A stretch of 32,075 bases of DNA from Parvularculaceae bacterium. GTDB lineage: Bacteria > Pseudomonadota > Alphaproteobacteria > Caulobacterales > Parvularculaceae. Made by a program: the position numbers and the translations under genes. Shown one piece after another: positions 1 through 10,262 of this stretch. The stretch covers positions 1 through 32,075 of the forward strand of contig WFQB01000104.1 of assembly GCA_015487305.1 (NCBI GenBank), written 5' to 3'. The notes beneath the pieces are model-generated. The model had not been told where the DNA came from. It saw only the letters and a list, made by a program, of their open reading frames with translations, and searched no databases. Position 1 is the first letter of the stretch. The number at the start of each line of letters is the position of its first letter.

Positions 1-68
1 GTTCTTGACACCTCGCCCCATCTCCCCCTAGGCTTTTCCCTCACAAAAAGCAGTATCGGGAGGCTGGC

Positions 69-1661
69 ATGGTTGCAGAGGTAACGACTTTTGCCTTTGA
101 GGGCGTTGAGGCCAAACCTGTCAGGGTACAGGTCCAACTCATTGGCGGGCAGAATAATTTTGTCATTGTCGGCCTTCCGGACAAGGCTGTTTCCGAGGCC
201 CGCGAGCGGGTCCGCGCCGCCTTTAGTGCCATCGGCCTTGGCATGCCGCCAAAGCGCGTCATCTGTAATCTCGCCCCGGCGGACCTGCCCAAAGAAGGCA
301 GCCATTTTGATCTGCCCATCGCCCTTGCCCTGCTCGCAGAAATGGGCGCCATGCCCAAAGATGCCGTTGAAGGCTATGCAATTATGGGCGAGCTTGGCCT
401 TGATGGCTCAATATTGCCAAGCGCTGGCGCCTTGCCCGCCGCCGTCGGTGCCAATAGCCGCACACTTGGCCTTATCTGCCCCGCCGCCAATGGCCCCGAA
501 GCCGCATGGGCCGGTGCCGATGTAGATATCCTCGCCCCGGCCAGCCTCATTCAACTGGTCAATCATTTCAAAGGCACCCAAATTTTATCGCGACCCAAAA
601 CCGGTGCCTTAAAACCATCACCAGAAATCGCCGACCTCAAAGATGTCAAAGGTCAAGAAACCGCCAAGCGCGCTTTGGAAATTGCCGCCGCCGGTGGCCA
701 CAATCTTCTAATGCTCGGCCCCCCGGGCTCCGGCAAATCCATGCTCGCCGCCCGCCTACCCGGCCTATTGCCCCCTTTAACCCCGGAAGAAATGCTCGAA
801 GTTTCCATGATTCAATCCATGGCCGGATTGATCGAAGGCGGCACGCTTACCCGCGCCCGCCCCTTTCGTGCGCCCCATCATTCGGCCTCCATGGCGGCCA
901 TGGTCGGCGGCGGCATGCGCGCCAAACCCGGCGAAGCCTCCCTTGCCCATCACGGTATTTTATTTCTCGACGAGCTTCCCGAATTTACCCCGCAAGTCTT
1001 GGACAGCCTGCGCCAGCCTTTGGAAACCGGCGATGTGATGATCGCCCGCGCCAATGCCCATGTGCGCTATCCGGCCCGATTCCAACTGGTCGCCGCCATG
1101 AATCCCTGCCGCTGTGGTCACGGCAAAGCCAGTGGCCGCGCTTGCGGGCGTGGCCCCAATTGCGAGCAGGTCTATCAATCCCGTGTCTCAGGGCCGTTTC
1201 TTGATCGCATGGATCTGGCCATCGAAACCCCGCCGGTCTCCGCTCTTGATATGACCGCCCCGGCCACAGGAGAAACCACCGCCATTGTCGCCAGCCGTGT
1301 GGCCAAAGCCCGCGACATTCAAACCGCCCGCGCCCAAGAACTTCAAAACACCAAAGCCACAAATACGGAGGCCATGTTCTCTTACCCTCGCACCAATGCA
1401 AAACTGCCCGACAGCATTTTAGAAAAAATTGCCACCCCCGATAAAAAAGGTGCCGCCCTGCTCACCCGCGCCGCCGAAAGCCTCAACCTCTCGGCCCGCG
1501 CCTATACCAGAACCCTGCGCGTCGCCCGCACCCTTGCCGATCTTGAAGGCGAAACCGGCATAAAGCGCCACCATATTGCCGAAGCCATCTCCTATCGCCG
1601 CCGCGAAGATGATAGCAAACAGATTTCCTTAAAAACCCAAAGCCCCCCTTCGCCCGCCTAA
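69..1661 (+). CDS. comM: YifB/ComM family Mg-chelatase-like AAA+ ATPase
   Basis: 530-aa ORF; Walker A GPPGSGKS, FRAPHHSAS, FLDELPEF, AAMNPCRCGH and a C-terminal SARAYTRTLRVARTLADL block typical of the family. Confidence 0.95.
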   Translation: MVAEVTTFAFEGVEAKPVRVQVQLIGGQNNFVIVGLPDKAVSEARERVRAAFSAIGLGMPPKRVICNLAPADLPKEGSHFDLPIALALLAEMGAMPKDAVEGYAIMGELGLDGSILPSAGALPAAVGANSRTLGLICPAANGPEAAWAGADVDILAPASLIQLVNHFKGTQILSRPKTGALKPSPEIADLKDVKGQETAKRALEIAAAGGHNLLMLGPPGSGKSMLAARLPGLLPPLTPEEMLEVSMIQSMAGLIEGGTLTRARPFRAPHHSASMAAMVGGGMRAKPGEASLAHHGILFLDELPEFTPQVLDSLRQPLETGDVMIARANAHVRYPARFQLVAAMNPCRCGHGKASGRACGRGPNCEQVYQSRVSGPFLDRMDLAIETPPVSALDMTAPATGETTAIVASRVAKARDIQTARAQELQNTKATNTEAMFSYPRTNAKLPDSILEKIATPDKKGAALLTRAAESLNLSARAYTRTLRVARTLADLEGETGIKRHHIAEAISYRRREDDSKQISLKTQSPPSPA

Positions 1662-1791
1662 ACTCCCCGCCTAGCTCTTTGCCTAAAAAACAAACCTTAA
1701 ACGCAATCAAATATTAACCAGCTTCCCTAACCAAAAATCAAACCCCTCATGCCAATATGCAACATTCTAGTTGTGTATGGGGTAGTGGGTC

Positions 1792-3705
1792 GTGAGCCGA
1801 ACAGACAATCAAAACTTGTTACATGTCTTATCCGAGGCAGCAATATTAACCGATGCGCGCGGCTTTGTGCGCTATGTTAACCCTACCTATTGCCGCATCT
1901 TTCATGCACCGGCAGAAGAATGGCAACAGCGCCACGCTTTTTTCGGCGAGTTTGAAACCGAGCAAAGCGACAAATCCCACTTTACCAGCTTTGTAAAGTC
2001 GCAACGCGGCGATGACGCAAAAGTCTATCTGGACTGGCAGGCCTCATGGATGCCCGATGGCGGCGCCCTTTATCTTGGCCGCGATGTCACATCAAATCGC
2101 AAACAGGATGAAGCCTTGCGCGAAATGGCCGCCACCGCCGAAGAAGCCAGCCTGTCGAAAATGCGCTTCCTCGCCACCATGTCCCATGAAATGCGCACAC
2201 CTTTAAACGGCATTCTCGGCATGACCGGCCTATTGCTCGATTCAGACCTTGATGCCAGCCAGCGCACCCATGCCGAGGCCGTCCACGATTCCGGCACTGC
2301 CCTTTTGGCCCTGATCAATGACATTCTTGACTATTCCAAAATCGAGGCGGGCAAGCTCGACCTTGAAGAAACTGCCTTCGACCCGCAATCTCTGGTGCAA
2401 AGCGTTTGTGAGCTGCTATCGCCTCGCGCTGTTCATAAAGATCTGGAAATCACCTCCTATGTGGACCCATCCGTGCCAGCCCGCCTGCTCGGTGATGAAG
2501 CGCGCTTGCGGCAAATCCTGCTTAATCTGGCGGGCAATGGCGTAAAGTTTACAGAAACAGGCGGCGTCTCCGTTACCGTTTCTGCCGAGCCCACAAAGGT
2601 TCCCGGTCAGGTCTTTGCCAAATTTGAAGTTCGCGATACCGGCATTGGTATTCCCGCCGAAGCCCAACGGCAAATCTTTGAAGAATTTGCCCAAGCCGAT
2701 TCCAGCCATGCCAGAAAATTTGAGGGTACCGGCCTTGGACTATCCATCGCCCAACATATTGTCGAGGCCATGGGCGGCGAAATCAGTGTTGAAAGCGTTG
2801 AAGGCGAAGGGTCCTGTTTTTCTTTCCGGGTTCCATTAAACACCATGACTTCGCGCCATGAGGATTCAACCCCACGAGAAATCAACCAAACCGTCATCGC
2901 GCTGGTCGCATCCAGCGTGCTGCACGAATCTCTAGAGCGTCAATTAACTGCCGCCAATGTTCGCAAAGTTGAAATTACCGATAATGCGGAAACCGCCATG
3001 CGCTTTTTGAAACGCAATAGCGGCGCAACCTTTTTATGCGATCTTGCCTTTGCGGCCCAGTTCGGAACCCGCCTTGCCCCGCAAGCCGCAAACGCAATTG
3101 TTCTTTTATCTCCCGTTGCCAGGGGCCGCCTCGAAGCCTTTCGCCGGGCCGGCTTTCATGGTTATCTGATTAAACCGATCCGCCAATCAAGCCTTGTCGA
3201 GCGCATCACCAATCGCTCCATGCCCAATCGCAATGTGCAACGCCTTGACAGCCTTACCAATAAACCGGCCCCCGGCCCGCGCAAATTGCGAATATTATTG
3301 GCGGAAGACAATCAGATTAACGCCGTACTGGCCACCGCCATTGTCAAGCGCGCAGGGCATCACATTGATGTCGCGGGCAATGGCAAGGAGGCCGTCGAAA
3401 ATATCGCCAATGCGCCTTATGATGTTATCCTCATGGATATGCACATGCCGGAAATGGACGGCCTTGATGCCACCCGCAAAATACGCTCCATGGGCGGGGC
3501 CGCCAGCGAAACACCCATTATTGCGCTGACCGCCAATGCCATGCGCAGTGACCGCGAAAACTGCATGAATGCTGGGATGGATGATTTTATCACCAAACCC
3601 TTTGAGCCAGGGGATTTGCTGACGCTAATCCATCGCTGGGCTGATGGCCGCGAAGGGGCCGAGGCGGAACCGGCGGTCGGCCTTGCCCAAGAGGTCAGCA
3701 GCTAA
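1792..3705 (+). CDS. Hybrid sensor histidine kinase/response regulator (PAS - HisKA - HATPase - degenerate REC - REC)
   Basis: GTG start; H-box FLATMSHEMRTPLNGILGM, N-box LRQILLNLAGNGVKFT, G-boxes DTGIGIP and GTGLGLSI, terminal REC with DVILMDMHMPEMDG and TKPF. No obvious transmembrane segment. Confidence 0.93.
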   Translation: MSRTDNQNLLHVLSEAAILTDARGFVRYVNPTYCRIFHAPAEEWQQRHAFFGEFETEQSDKSHFTSFVKSQRGDDAKVYLDWQASWMPDGGALYLGRDVTSNRKQDEALREMAATAEEASLSKMRFLATMSHEMRTPLNGILGMTGLLLDSDLDASQRTHAEAVHDSGTALLALINDILDYSKIEAGKLDLEETAFDPQSLVQSVCELLSPRAVHKDLEITSYVDPSVPARLLGDEARLRQILLNLAGNGVKFTETGGVSVTVSAEPTKVPGQVFAKFEVRDTGIGIPAEAQRQIFEEFAQADSSHARKFEGTGLGLSIAQHIVEAMGGEISVESVEGEGSCFSFRVPLNTMTSRHEDSTPREINQTVIALVASSVLHESLERQLTAANVRKVEITDNAETAMRFLKRNSGATFLCDLAFAAQFGTRLAPQAANAIVLLSPVARGRLEAFRRAGFHGYLIKPIRQSSLVERITNRSMPNRNVQRLDSLTNKPAPGPRKLRILLAEDNQINAVLATAIVKRAGHHIDVAGNGKEAVENIANAPYDVILMDMHMPEMDGLDATRKIRSMGGAASETPIIALTANAMRSDRENCMNAGMDDFITKPFEPGDLLTLIHRWADGREGAEAEPAVGLAQEVSS

Positions 3706-3813
3706 AGCCTGTTTCGTCAAAAATTTTGCGGCCTTTCATCTGCCACAAATTACCCTAGGGTAACTGTTAGCACCCGCTCAAAAAAGGGTGCCGTTTTCGC
3801 GTGACGGAGAAAA

Positions 3814-5517
3814 TTGATGACAGCCCCCACCCCAGCCAGCAAAGCCGCACCGGCAAAAGCACGCAAAGCTTTGTTACCAAAAATTGTCGCCATGTTCCTG
3901 CTCGGTTTTGCCTCGGGGCTTCCCTATGCGGCCCTCATCGGCACTTTGAACGCATGGCTTGCCGCCGCTGGCATTAAAACCGCAACCATTGGCGTTTTAA
4001 GCTGGATCGGCCTTGCCTATGCTTTTAAATTTTTATGGTCACCCTTATTTGGCGTCTTCATGCCCCCCATGTTCAAACCCGGTGGCAAAATTGGCCGCTG
4101 GCGCGCCTGGATTTTGGTGGCACAAGGCGTCATTGTCGGCGCATTATTTCTCATCACCCGCACAGACCCAGCCAATTCTGTCGGCTGGCTGGCGCTAATG
4201 GCATTTACTGCTTCGTTGGCCTCCGCTTCGCAAGATGTCGTTATTGACGCATGGCGCATAAAAATCGCCGAAACCTCTAAGGAGCTGGACCGGCTTTCAA
4301 CCATGTACCAATTTGGCTATCGAGTCTCCGCCTTTTTTGCTGGCTTTGCCGCCTTGCTTGTGGCGGGCCGTGTCGGTTGGGAAATCACCTATACAGCCAT
4401 CAGCATGCTGATGTTTATATCTTTCCTGTCCACCTTCCTCATGCCCGATGCGCCAGAAAGCAATACCGGTCGCATTGGCCGAACATTGCGCCTTGGCTCG
4501 CATCTTTCCGCAGAACGCAGAAACCGGCTATTCTATCCTGTCATGATCGCATGGGCGCTTGCAGGCACCGCCATCATCACTTTCATGGTTGCTTATCTGG
4601 GCATGGAAAATCCGCCCTCCATCCGCACCTTCACAACCTTTGGCGGACCGCTGATCATCATTGCCACTGTTATTTTTCCGGCGGTGGTTGCCGCCATGGT
4701 GTTGCGCGATAAAACTTTATTGGAACAAAAATCCTCCGGCATCCCGGTTCAAACATGGAGCGACCATCTCTATATCGCCATTTTAGAACCGATGATTGAC
4801 CTTGTCGGGCGCTTGCGCTGGGCGGCCTTGCTGGTTCTCATCATTGTTTTATTTTATCGCTACACCGATGCGGTGTGGGGCTCTTTTGCCTATCCCTTTT
4901 ATATGGGGCTTGATACTTCTATTGGCGCGCAGGGCTTCACCTATGACGAGGTCGCCGTTGCGTCAAAACTGTTTGGGGTTGGCATGACCATTGTCGGCAT
5001 TGCCTCTGCCGGTTTTTTCATGGCCGCTTTTGGCCGTATGCCGTGCATGTTGGCCGGGGCAATTCTCGCGGCGCTGACCAATCTTTTATTTGCCGATCTG
5101 GCCAATGGCGGCGCGACCATGGACGCGATTACCCATGCCATTGGCTTTCCCTATCTTTACGAACCCCTGAACGCGTTTATCAATTGGACCGGCCTTGACG
5201 CCACCATGAATGATCGCCTTGCCCGATTAATGCTAGCCATTGCCGGAGAAAATTTGGTTGGCGGTTTTGCCGGGGTCGTCTTTGTCGCCTTCTTGTCCTC
5301 GATTGTGAACAAGGAATATGCCGCTGTGCAATATGCCCTATTGCTGTCCATGACCATGCTTATTGGCAATCTCGGCAAACCCTTTCTCGGCGAGCTCATT
5401 GACGAGCGCGGCTTTGCCTGGGTCTTTGTTCTCACTGCCGTTTTGGGGCTGATAGCGGTTTTTGCGTCTATCGCAGAATGGGTGCGGGAAGCCAAAAACA
5501 AAAAAGCAAACAGCTAG
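3814..5517 (+). CDS. ampG: AmpG-like MFS permease (muropeptide transporter family)
   Basis: 567-aa multi-TM protein; N-terminal MFLLGFASGLPYAALIGTLNAWL...IGLAYAFKFLWSPL resembles AmpG. Confidence 0.8.
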   Translation: MMTAPTPASKAAPAKARKALLPKIVAMFLLGFASGLPYAALIGTLNAWLAAAGIKTATIGVLSWIGLAYAFKFLWSPLFGVFMPPMFKPGGKIGRWRAWILVAQGVIVGALFLITRTDPANSVGWLALMAFTASLASASQDVVIDAWRIKIAETSKELDRLSTMYQFGYRVSAFFAGFAALLVAGRVGWEITYTAISMLMFISFLSTFLMPDAPESNTGRIGRTLRLGSHLSAERRNRLFYPVMIAWALAGTAIITFMVAYLGMENPPSIRTFTTFGGPLIIIATVIFPAVVAAMVLRDKTLLEQKSSGIPVQTWSDHLYIAILEPMIDLVGRLRWAALLVLIIVLFYRYTDAVWGSFAYPFYMGLDTSIGAQGFTYDEVAVASKLFGVGMTIVGIASAGFFMAAFGRMPCMLAGAILAALTNLLFADLANGGATMDAITHAIGFPYLYEPLNAFINWTGLDATMNDRLARLMLAIAGENLVGGFAGVVFVAFLSSIVNKEYAAVQYALLLSMTMLIGNLGKPFLGELIDERGFAWVFVLTAVLGLIAVFASIAEWVREAKNKKANS

Positions 5518-5520
5518 GGA

Positions 5521-5919
5521 TCAGACCTGCAGGCAATCATTGATATCGGGTTCAGGGTCGCCTTGCCGCGATGGTCCCAGTTTGATGGTTGCTATTATTT
5601 CTTCACCCTCTTCATAACGGGTAGCGGCCCAGATGCGGCACTCCCCAATATCAAAACGCAAGAAATTCCCTTTGCCTTCAGAGCGGGTCAAAGCCGGAAG
5701 CCCGAGCAAGCCCTCAAGGCGCTGGCGGGATTGGCCACGATAGTCATCAAGCTGAATGACCGGGCCGTCCATAACAGCCCCCTTCGCTTCGCCGTTGATA
5801 ATCACTGGAACAGCCTCACCGCCACCCTCTTTAGAGGGTAAATCCTGAACGCTGGCACAGGCCCCAAAGGTCACGCCAATCGCCATCATCAAATATGCGC
5901 TCGCTGCTCGCCCTGCCAT
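5521..5919 (-). CDS. Small putative lipoprotein of unknown function
   Basis: 132 aa; hydrophobic signal with lipobox-like TFGAC; ends 3 bp from the convergent ampG-like stop. Confidence 0.75.
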   Translation of the reverse strand: MAGRAASAYLMMAIGVTFGACASVQDLPSKEGGGEAVPVIINGEAKGAVMDGPVIQLDDYRGQSRQRLEGLLGLPALTRSEGKGNFLRFDIGECRIWAATRYEEGEEIIATIKLGPSRQGDPEPDINDCLQV

Positions 5920-6046
5920 AGATTTATCCTTCTTTGCTCAAACCGAAATGCTTGTATCTTGCGCTTAAACCGCATAGTAGAGTTTGACTTTGGCAGGGCC
6001 AACTAAATTCACCCCTGTTTGCCTATTATTTTTTTAAGGAGCCTCC

Positions 6047-7057
6047 ATGTCTGCGAACCCTGCTAAATATGATGTTACCGGTATTGGTAACGCCATTGTT
6101 GATGTCCTTGCCAATACCGATCAGGATTTTCTGGACACCCACAATATCCCTCGGGGCGGCATGCGGCTTATTGACCAGAATGATGCCCGCAGCATTCTTG
6201 AAGCCATGAAGCAAACAACCATGGTCTCTGGCGGCTCGGCGGCCAATTCCATTGCCGCCCTTGCCTCCCTTGAAGGCCGCGGTGGCTTTATCGGCAAAGT
6301 TGCCGGCGATGCTCTTGGTGATGTGTTTCGCAATTCCTTGCAGGAAATGGGCATTCACTTCCCCACAAACCCTTTGCGCGATGGTACCGAAACAGGCCGC
6401 TGCCTTGTCGCCGTCACCCCCGATGCCGAGCGCTCCATGGCCACTTTCATTGGCGCTGCTGAACATGTCAGCATTAGCGATGTAGATAGTGACCTTATTG
6501 CCGATAGTGCCGTCACCTATTTTGAAGGCTATCTTTTTGAACAGGAAAAGCCCCGGGCCGCTTTTGTAAAGGCATGCGAGATTGCCAAACAGGCCGGGCG
6601 TAAAACCGCCATCACCTTGTCCGATCGCGATCTAGCCGTGCGCCAACGCGCCGATCTGCTGGCCTTTATCAGCGCCCATACGGATATTGTTTTTGCCAAT
6701 GAGGGCGAAGCCATGGCGCTCATGGATAAAGATAATTTTGACGATGCCCTGCGCGAGATTGGCGCGCTTGCGCCTTATGTCATTGTCACCCGCTCCGGGG
6801 ACGGGTCTTTGATTGTAGATCCGGAAATGTCCGTACACGAAGTAGCAGCGATTGCCCCGGAAATTCTCGCCGACACAACCGGCGCTGGCGACGCTTATGC
6901 TGGTGGGTTTTTGTTTGGCCTGTCAAAAGATATGTCGCCAGAACAATGCGCCATCATTGGCGGTATTTGCGCCGCAGAGGTCATTTCCCATATCGGCCCA
7001 AGACCAGAACAAAGCCTCAGACAATTGGTAAAAGCTGCGGGGCTTATCGAAGCTTAG
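6047..7057 (+). CDS. PfkB-family carbohydrate/nucleoside kinase (adenosine kinase-like)
   Basis: Signature ADTTGAGDAYAGGFLFGL near the C-terminus; N-terminal DVTGIGNAIVDVLA and GGSAANSIAALASL. Confidence 0.92.
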   Translation: MSANPAKYDVTGIGNAIVDVLANTDQDFLDTHNIPRGGMRLIDQNDARSILEAMKQTTMVSGGSAANSIAALASLEGRGGFIGKVAGDALGDVFRNSLQEMGIHFPTNPLRDGTETGRCLVAVTPDAERSMATFIGAAEHVSISDVDSDLIADSAVTYFEGYLFEQEKPRAAFVKACEIAKQAGRKTAITLSDRDLAVRQRADLLAFISAHTDIVFANEGEAMALMDKDNFDDALREIGALAPYVIVTRSGDGSLIVDPEMSVHEVAAIAPEILADTTGAGDAYAGGFLFGLSKDMSPEQCAIIGGICAAEVISHIGPRPEQSLRQLVKAAGLIEA

Positions 7058-7415
7058 GCGGTAATTTCACCGCCGCCATATCCGTAAATTTGCCGCCCCG
7101 CGCCCGCAAAGGATTATCCGCCTCACCGGCAGCTCGTTGCAAGGCGACGAGTTCTGCGGCTAGCTGATCAAAAGGAACCCCGTTCGCGGCCATGAGATCA
7201 AGCAATTTATAAAGCAATTGCGCTCCATTGCGGGCAATGCCCTGCCCCTTGCCGCCGTCTTGCGCTATGAAAACCGAAAATCCGGCAGCGGCACTGGCAA
7301 AATCCGTCGCCGCAATATGACAAGCTCCCCTCTCACCATCAGATTTCTCAAACAAATTCTGACAAAGGGTTTTTAGCGCTTCCGCCAAATCATCTTCATG
7401 CCTAACCATAATCAT
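7044..7415 (-). CDS. Hypothetical protein
   Basis: 123-aa ORF whose 3' end overlaps the convergent PfkB gene by 14 bp; fills an otherwise empty gap. No family recognised. Confidence 0.55.
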   Translation of the reverse strand: MIMVRHEDDLAEALKTLCQNLFEKSDGERGACHIAATDFASAAAGFSVFIAQDGGKGQGIARNGAQLLYKLLDLMAANGVPFDQLAAELVALQRAAGEADNPLRARGGKFTDMAAVKLPPKLR

Positions 7416-7658
7416 TCCTCACCATTGGCAAGCAAGATTACAGAGCAGATACTGACATTGCCCTAAAATTTTCTGCTTTGGGACCAAAATCACCAAAAAA
7501 CCAAAAGCCGGCCCCCCTCATCCAGCAAACCCCAGCACTTTAATTGATTGTTTGAGAGCCAAAACATTTTAGCCTAAAGCATTTCAAGCCATTTTTCCCA
7601 AACCCCAAGCCCGCAAAACAAAAAACGCGACCCAAAGGCCGCGCTTTTCGCTATCCTT

Positions 7659-7686
7659 AAAAAGGCTTGGCAGATGGGCCAAGCCT
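7659..7686 (-). terminator. Rho-independent terminator for the 7695-7982 gene
   Basis: Perfect 9-bp stem AGGCTTGGC/GCCAAGCCT (7663-7671/7678-7686), 6-nt loop, followed by a T run when read on the minus strand. Confidence 0.8.
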
Positions 7687-7694
7687 ATCAAAAC

Positions 7695-7982
7695 TTAATG
7701 GTCATGCTCGCCATGATCATCGCCTGAGCACTCCATAACAGCGCCTTGGGCATCATCATTCAGCAGTTCAACATCTTCCGGCTTGGTCACCTTGTTAAAC
7801 TCGTCAAGCAAAGACGGATCTTCGCTCACCTTTCCGGCGAGACAAGAGCAATCAAGCTCGGTGCGGTCAAAGTCTTCCACATATTGATTGCAATTGGCTT
7901 CAAACTCTTCATTGGCTGAAGCACTAACCGTCACTCCAAGGCCAAGCGCGGCCATACCAGCAATAATCAAACTCTTTTTCAT
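7695..7982 (-). CDS. Small secreted Cys-containing acidic protein with a His-rich tail
   Basis: 95 aa; Sec-type signal MKKSLIIAGMAALGLGVTVSASA, four Cys in the mature part, C-terminus CSGDDHGEHDH; followed by a clear terminator. Confidence 0.75.
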   Translation of the reverse strand: MKKSLIIAGMAALGLGVTVSASANEEFEANCNQYVEDFDRTELDCSCLAGKVSEDPSLLDEFNKVTKPEDVELLNDDAQGAVMECSGDDHGEHDH

Positions 7983-8244
7983 TTTGAGGTTTCCTCCATT
8001 AGTAACACCCCCACCCGACCTTTTTGGCCATACCGGCTAGTCATACTGGAATTGCCAATGATGATAAACCCCTTTTTGCACCCGCCAGATTGAAGGGTTG
8101 ATGCGCCTGCGCAACGGGAATTTTCTTGCCTTTTTCGCAATAATGCTTTTTGTGACCTAGGAAAGCGCCAAAGTAAAACCATCCAAATGCGCCAGACGGG
8201 GGGCCATACCCCCTATAGATTTTACATTAAAGGAGCCACCCCCC

Positions 8245-8826
8245 ATGTCACTCTTAGACCAACTAACCCAAGCCATCACCACACAGGCCGCCCCGCAGGC
8301 CGCCCAAAAAACCGGTCTCGACGCCGGTCAGCTAGAAAAACTCATGCCCATGGCCACCGCCATGATGATGAGCCGTCTTGGCAAAAACGCCGAAAACCCG
8401 CAAGCCGCAGAGGCTTTAAATGCCGCCCTTGATCGCCATCAAAGCAATCCCGCCTCGCTTGCCGATGATAATGTCATTGCCGATGGTGAAAAAATCCTCG
8501 GCCATGTCTTTGGCGGTCAAAAAAACAATGCGGCTCAATCGCTGGCCAAAATTGGCGGCATTGATCAAGGTCAGGCCTCTAATCTGATGGCCATGGTTGC
8601 TCCCATGGTGATGGGCGCTCTTGGTCAACAAAAAAAACAACAAGGAGGCTTTGACGTCAATCAGCTTGCAGGCTTGCTTGGCCAGGAACGCAAAAACGCA
8701 CAGGCTGCTATGCCCAATGATTTAAACCCGCTGATGAAAATGCTCGACAGCGATGGCGATGGCAATGTCCAAAACGAAATCATGGGCCTTGGGGCAAAGC
8801 TTATGGGCAATATGTTCAAGCGCTAA
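8245..8826 (+). CDS. DUF937-like (YidB-like) protein
   Basis: 193 aa; Ala/Gln-rich helical repeats and C-terminal LMKMLDSDGDGNVQNEIMGLGAKLMG typical of DUF937 proteins; GGAG upstream of the start. Confidence 0.8.
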   Translation: MSLLDQLTQAITTQAAPQAAQKTGLDAGQLEKLMPMATAMMMSRLGKNAENPQAAEALNAALDRHQSNPASLADDNVIADGEKILGHVFGGQKNNAAQSLAKIGGIDQGQASNLMAMVAPMVMGALGQQKKQQGGFDVNQLAGLLGQERKNAQAAMPNDLNPLMKMLDSDGDGNVQNEIMGLGAKLMGNMFKR

Positions 8827-8851
8827 GAATTTCCCGGAGATATTTGTTAAA

Positions 8852-8886
8852 ACGCCCGGTGCTTATAAAGAGCATCGGGTGTTTTT
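8852..8886 (+). terminator. Rho-independent terminator after the DUF937-like gene
   Basis: ACGCCCGGTGCT (8852-8863) / AGCATCGGGTGT (8871-8882) stem with a 7-nt loop, followed by TTTTT. Confidence 0.8.
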
Positions 8887-8956
8887 CACTGGAAATGGGG
8901 CAGGGGGCATCGTAAAAGCACCCAATGCTTAAGCACAAAACAGGATAACACCCCCT

Positions 8957-9520
8957 ATGACCGACACCCCCCTAATGCATGGCACAACCATTTTATCAGT
9001 GCGACGCAATGGCATTGTGGCCATTGGCGGCGATGGGCAGGTTTCCCTCGGCTCAACGGTCATGAAGGGGGATGCCAAAAAAGTGCGCCCGCTCATTGGC
9101 GGCAAGGTCATCACCGGATTTGCCGGGGCCACCGCCGACGCCTTCACCCTTTTAGAGCGCCTTGAATCCAAGCTGGAGCAATACCCAACCCAGCTAACCC
9201 GCGCTTGTGTAGAGCTGGCAAAAGATTGGCGTACGGATCGTTATTTGCGCCGCCTCGAAGCGATGATGATTGTCGCCGATAAAGATATAACCCTAACCCT
9301 GTCCGGCGTCGGCGATGTATTAGAGCCAGAATCACTGGAGAAGGGCGGCGGCATCACCGCTATTGGCTCTGGCGGAAATTTTGCCTATAGCGCCGCCCTT
9401 GCGCTTTATAATGAAACCGATATGGGCGCTGAAAATATTGTCCGCAAAGCCATGGCCATCGCTGCCAAAGTATGCGTTTACACCAATGACAATTTAACGT
9501 TGGAAAAGCTCGGCTCTTAA
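8957..9520 (+). CDS. hslV: ATP-dependent protease peptidase subunit HslV
   Basis: Propeptide ending MHG before catalytic Thr (TTILSVRR); [38 protein letters not shown]. Confidence 0.97.
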   Translation: MTDTPLMHGTTILSVRRNGIVAIGGDGQVSLGSTVMKGDAKKVRPLIGGKVITGFAGATADAFTLLERLESKLEQYPTQLTRACVELAKDWRTDRYLRRLEAMMIVADKDITLTLSGVGDVLEPESLEKGGGITAIGSGGNFAYSAALALYNETDMGAENIVRKAMAIAAKVCVYTNDNLTLEKLGS

Positions 9521-9524
9521 AAAC

Positions 9525-10097
9525 TCAAGACCGATGCTGATGAACCCGTCCGAAATTTAAATATTTTGTCGGGTTTACGGACCTTCCATGCTCGCGGGTT
9601 TCAAAATGCAAATTAGGGCCACTGGCATTGCCGGTGCGCCCAACCGTGCCAATCTCGACCCCGGCCGTTAAGCGCGCCCCTTTTTTCACATGAATATGAT
9701 CGAGATGGGCATAATAGGTCTGCAACCCATTTTTGTGATCAATAATAATGATTTTGCCATAGCCGTTTTTCCAACCGGAAAAACTGACAATCCCATTGGC
9801 CGCAGCGCGCACCGGCTCTCCCTTATGGGCCGCCAGATCCACCCCATGATGAAAGGAATTGCGCCGCGGTCCATAGCCGGAGGTCTTGACTTTGAAATTC
9901 ACCGGCATCAGCAAAACCGCCTTGACCCCGCCTGCGGGCGCACCGGTAACCGGACCAGACGGGTAGGGCATGGGGGCAGGGTTTGGCGGCGCTGACGCAC
10001 AGGCCGCAAGACCTGCCAAACCGCCCGCAAGAACCGTCATTTTAAAAAGCTTCAAAGAAGAAAAAGAGGGGGGCAATTTTTTAATCATACAAAACAC
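9525..10097 (-). CDS. M23/LytM-type peptidase, putative lipoprotein
   Basis: Lipobox LAACAS; peptidase motifs HHGVDLAA, YYAHLDHI, GPNLHFE. Confidence 0.92.
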   Translation of the reverse strand: MFCMIKKLPPSFSSLKLFKMTVLAGGLAGLAACASAPPNPAPMPYPSGPVTGAPAGGVKAVLLMPVNFKVKTSGYGPRRNSFHHGVDLAAHKGEPVRAAANGIVSFSGWKNGYGKIIIIDHKNGLQTYYAHLDHIHVKKGARLTAGVEIGTVGRTGNASGPNLHFETREHGRSVNPTKYLNFGRVHQHRS

Positions 10098-10262
10098 CTA
10101 TAGGCCCCCAGCCTATAAAAACCATTAAACACTAAAAAGGAATTTTCGTCAAAATCGACATTCCTGCCTTGACCTTGCAGGGTTAAAACCCTTTAAGCCT
10201 TGCTAAGGTCAGGCCCTGACCCCATCTGTCTTTTTGTTCCATCCCGAAGGTAATCTATCCCC

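Noticed and set aside
1-68. TTGACA at 5-10 as a promoter for comM
   Set aside because: No convincing -10 at proper spacing and only 68 bp of upstream context.
506-1204. 232-aa alternate-frame ORF inside comM
   Set aside because: Arg/Pro/His-rich shadow translation overlapping the real gene; no motif support.
985-1401. 138-aa minus-strand ORF inside comM
   Set aside because: Antisense to a strongly supported gene; Trp/Arg-rich translation typical of shadow frames in GC-rich DNA.
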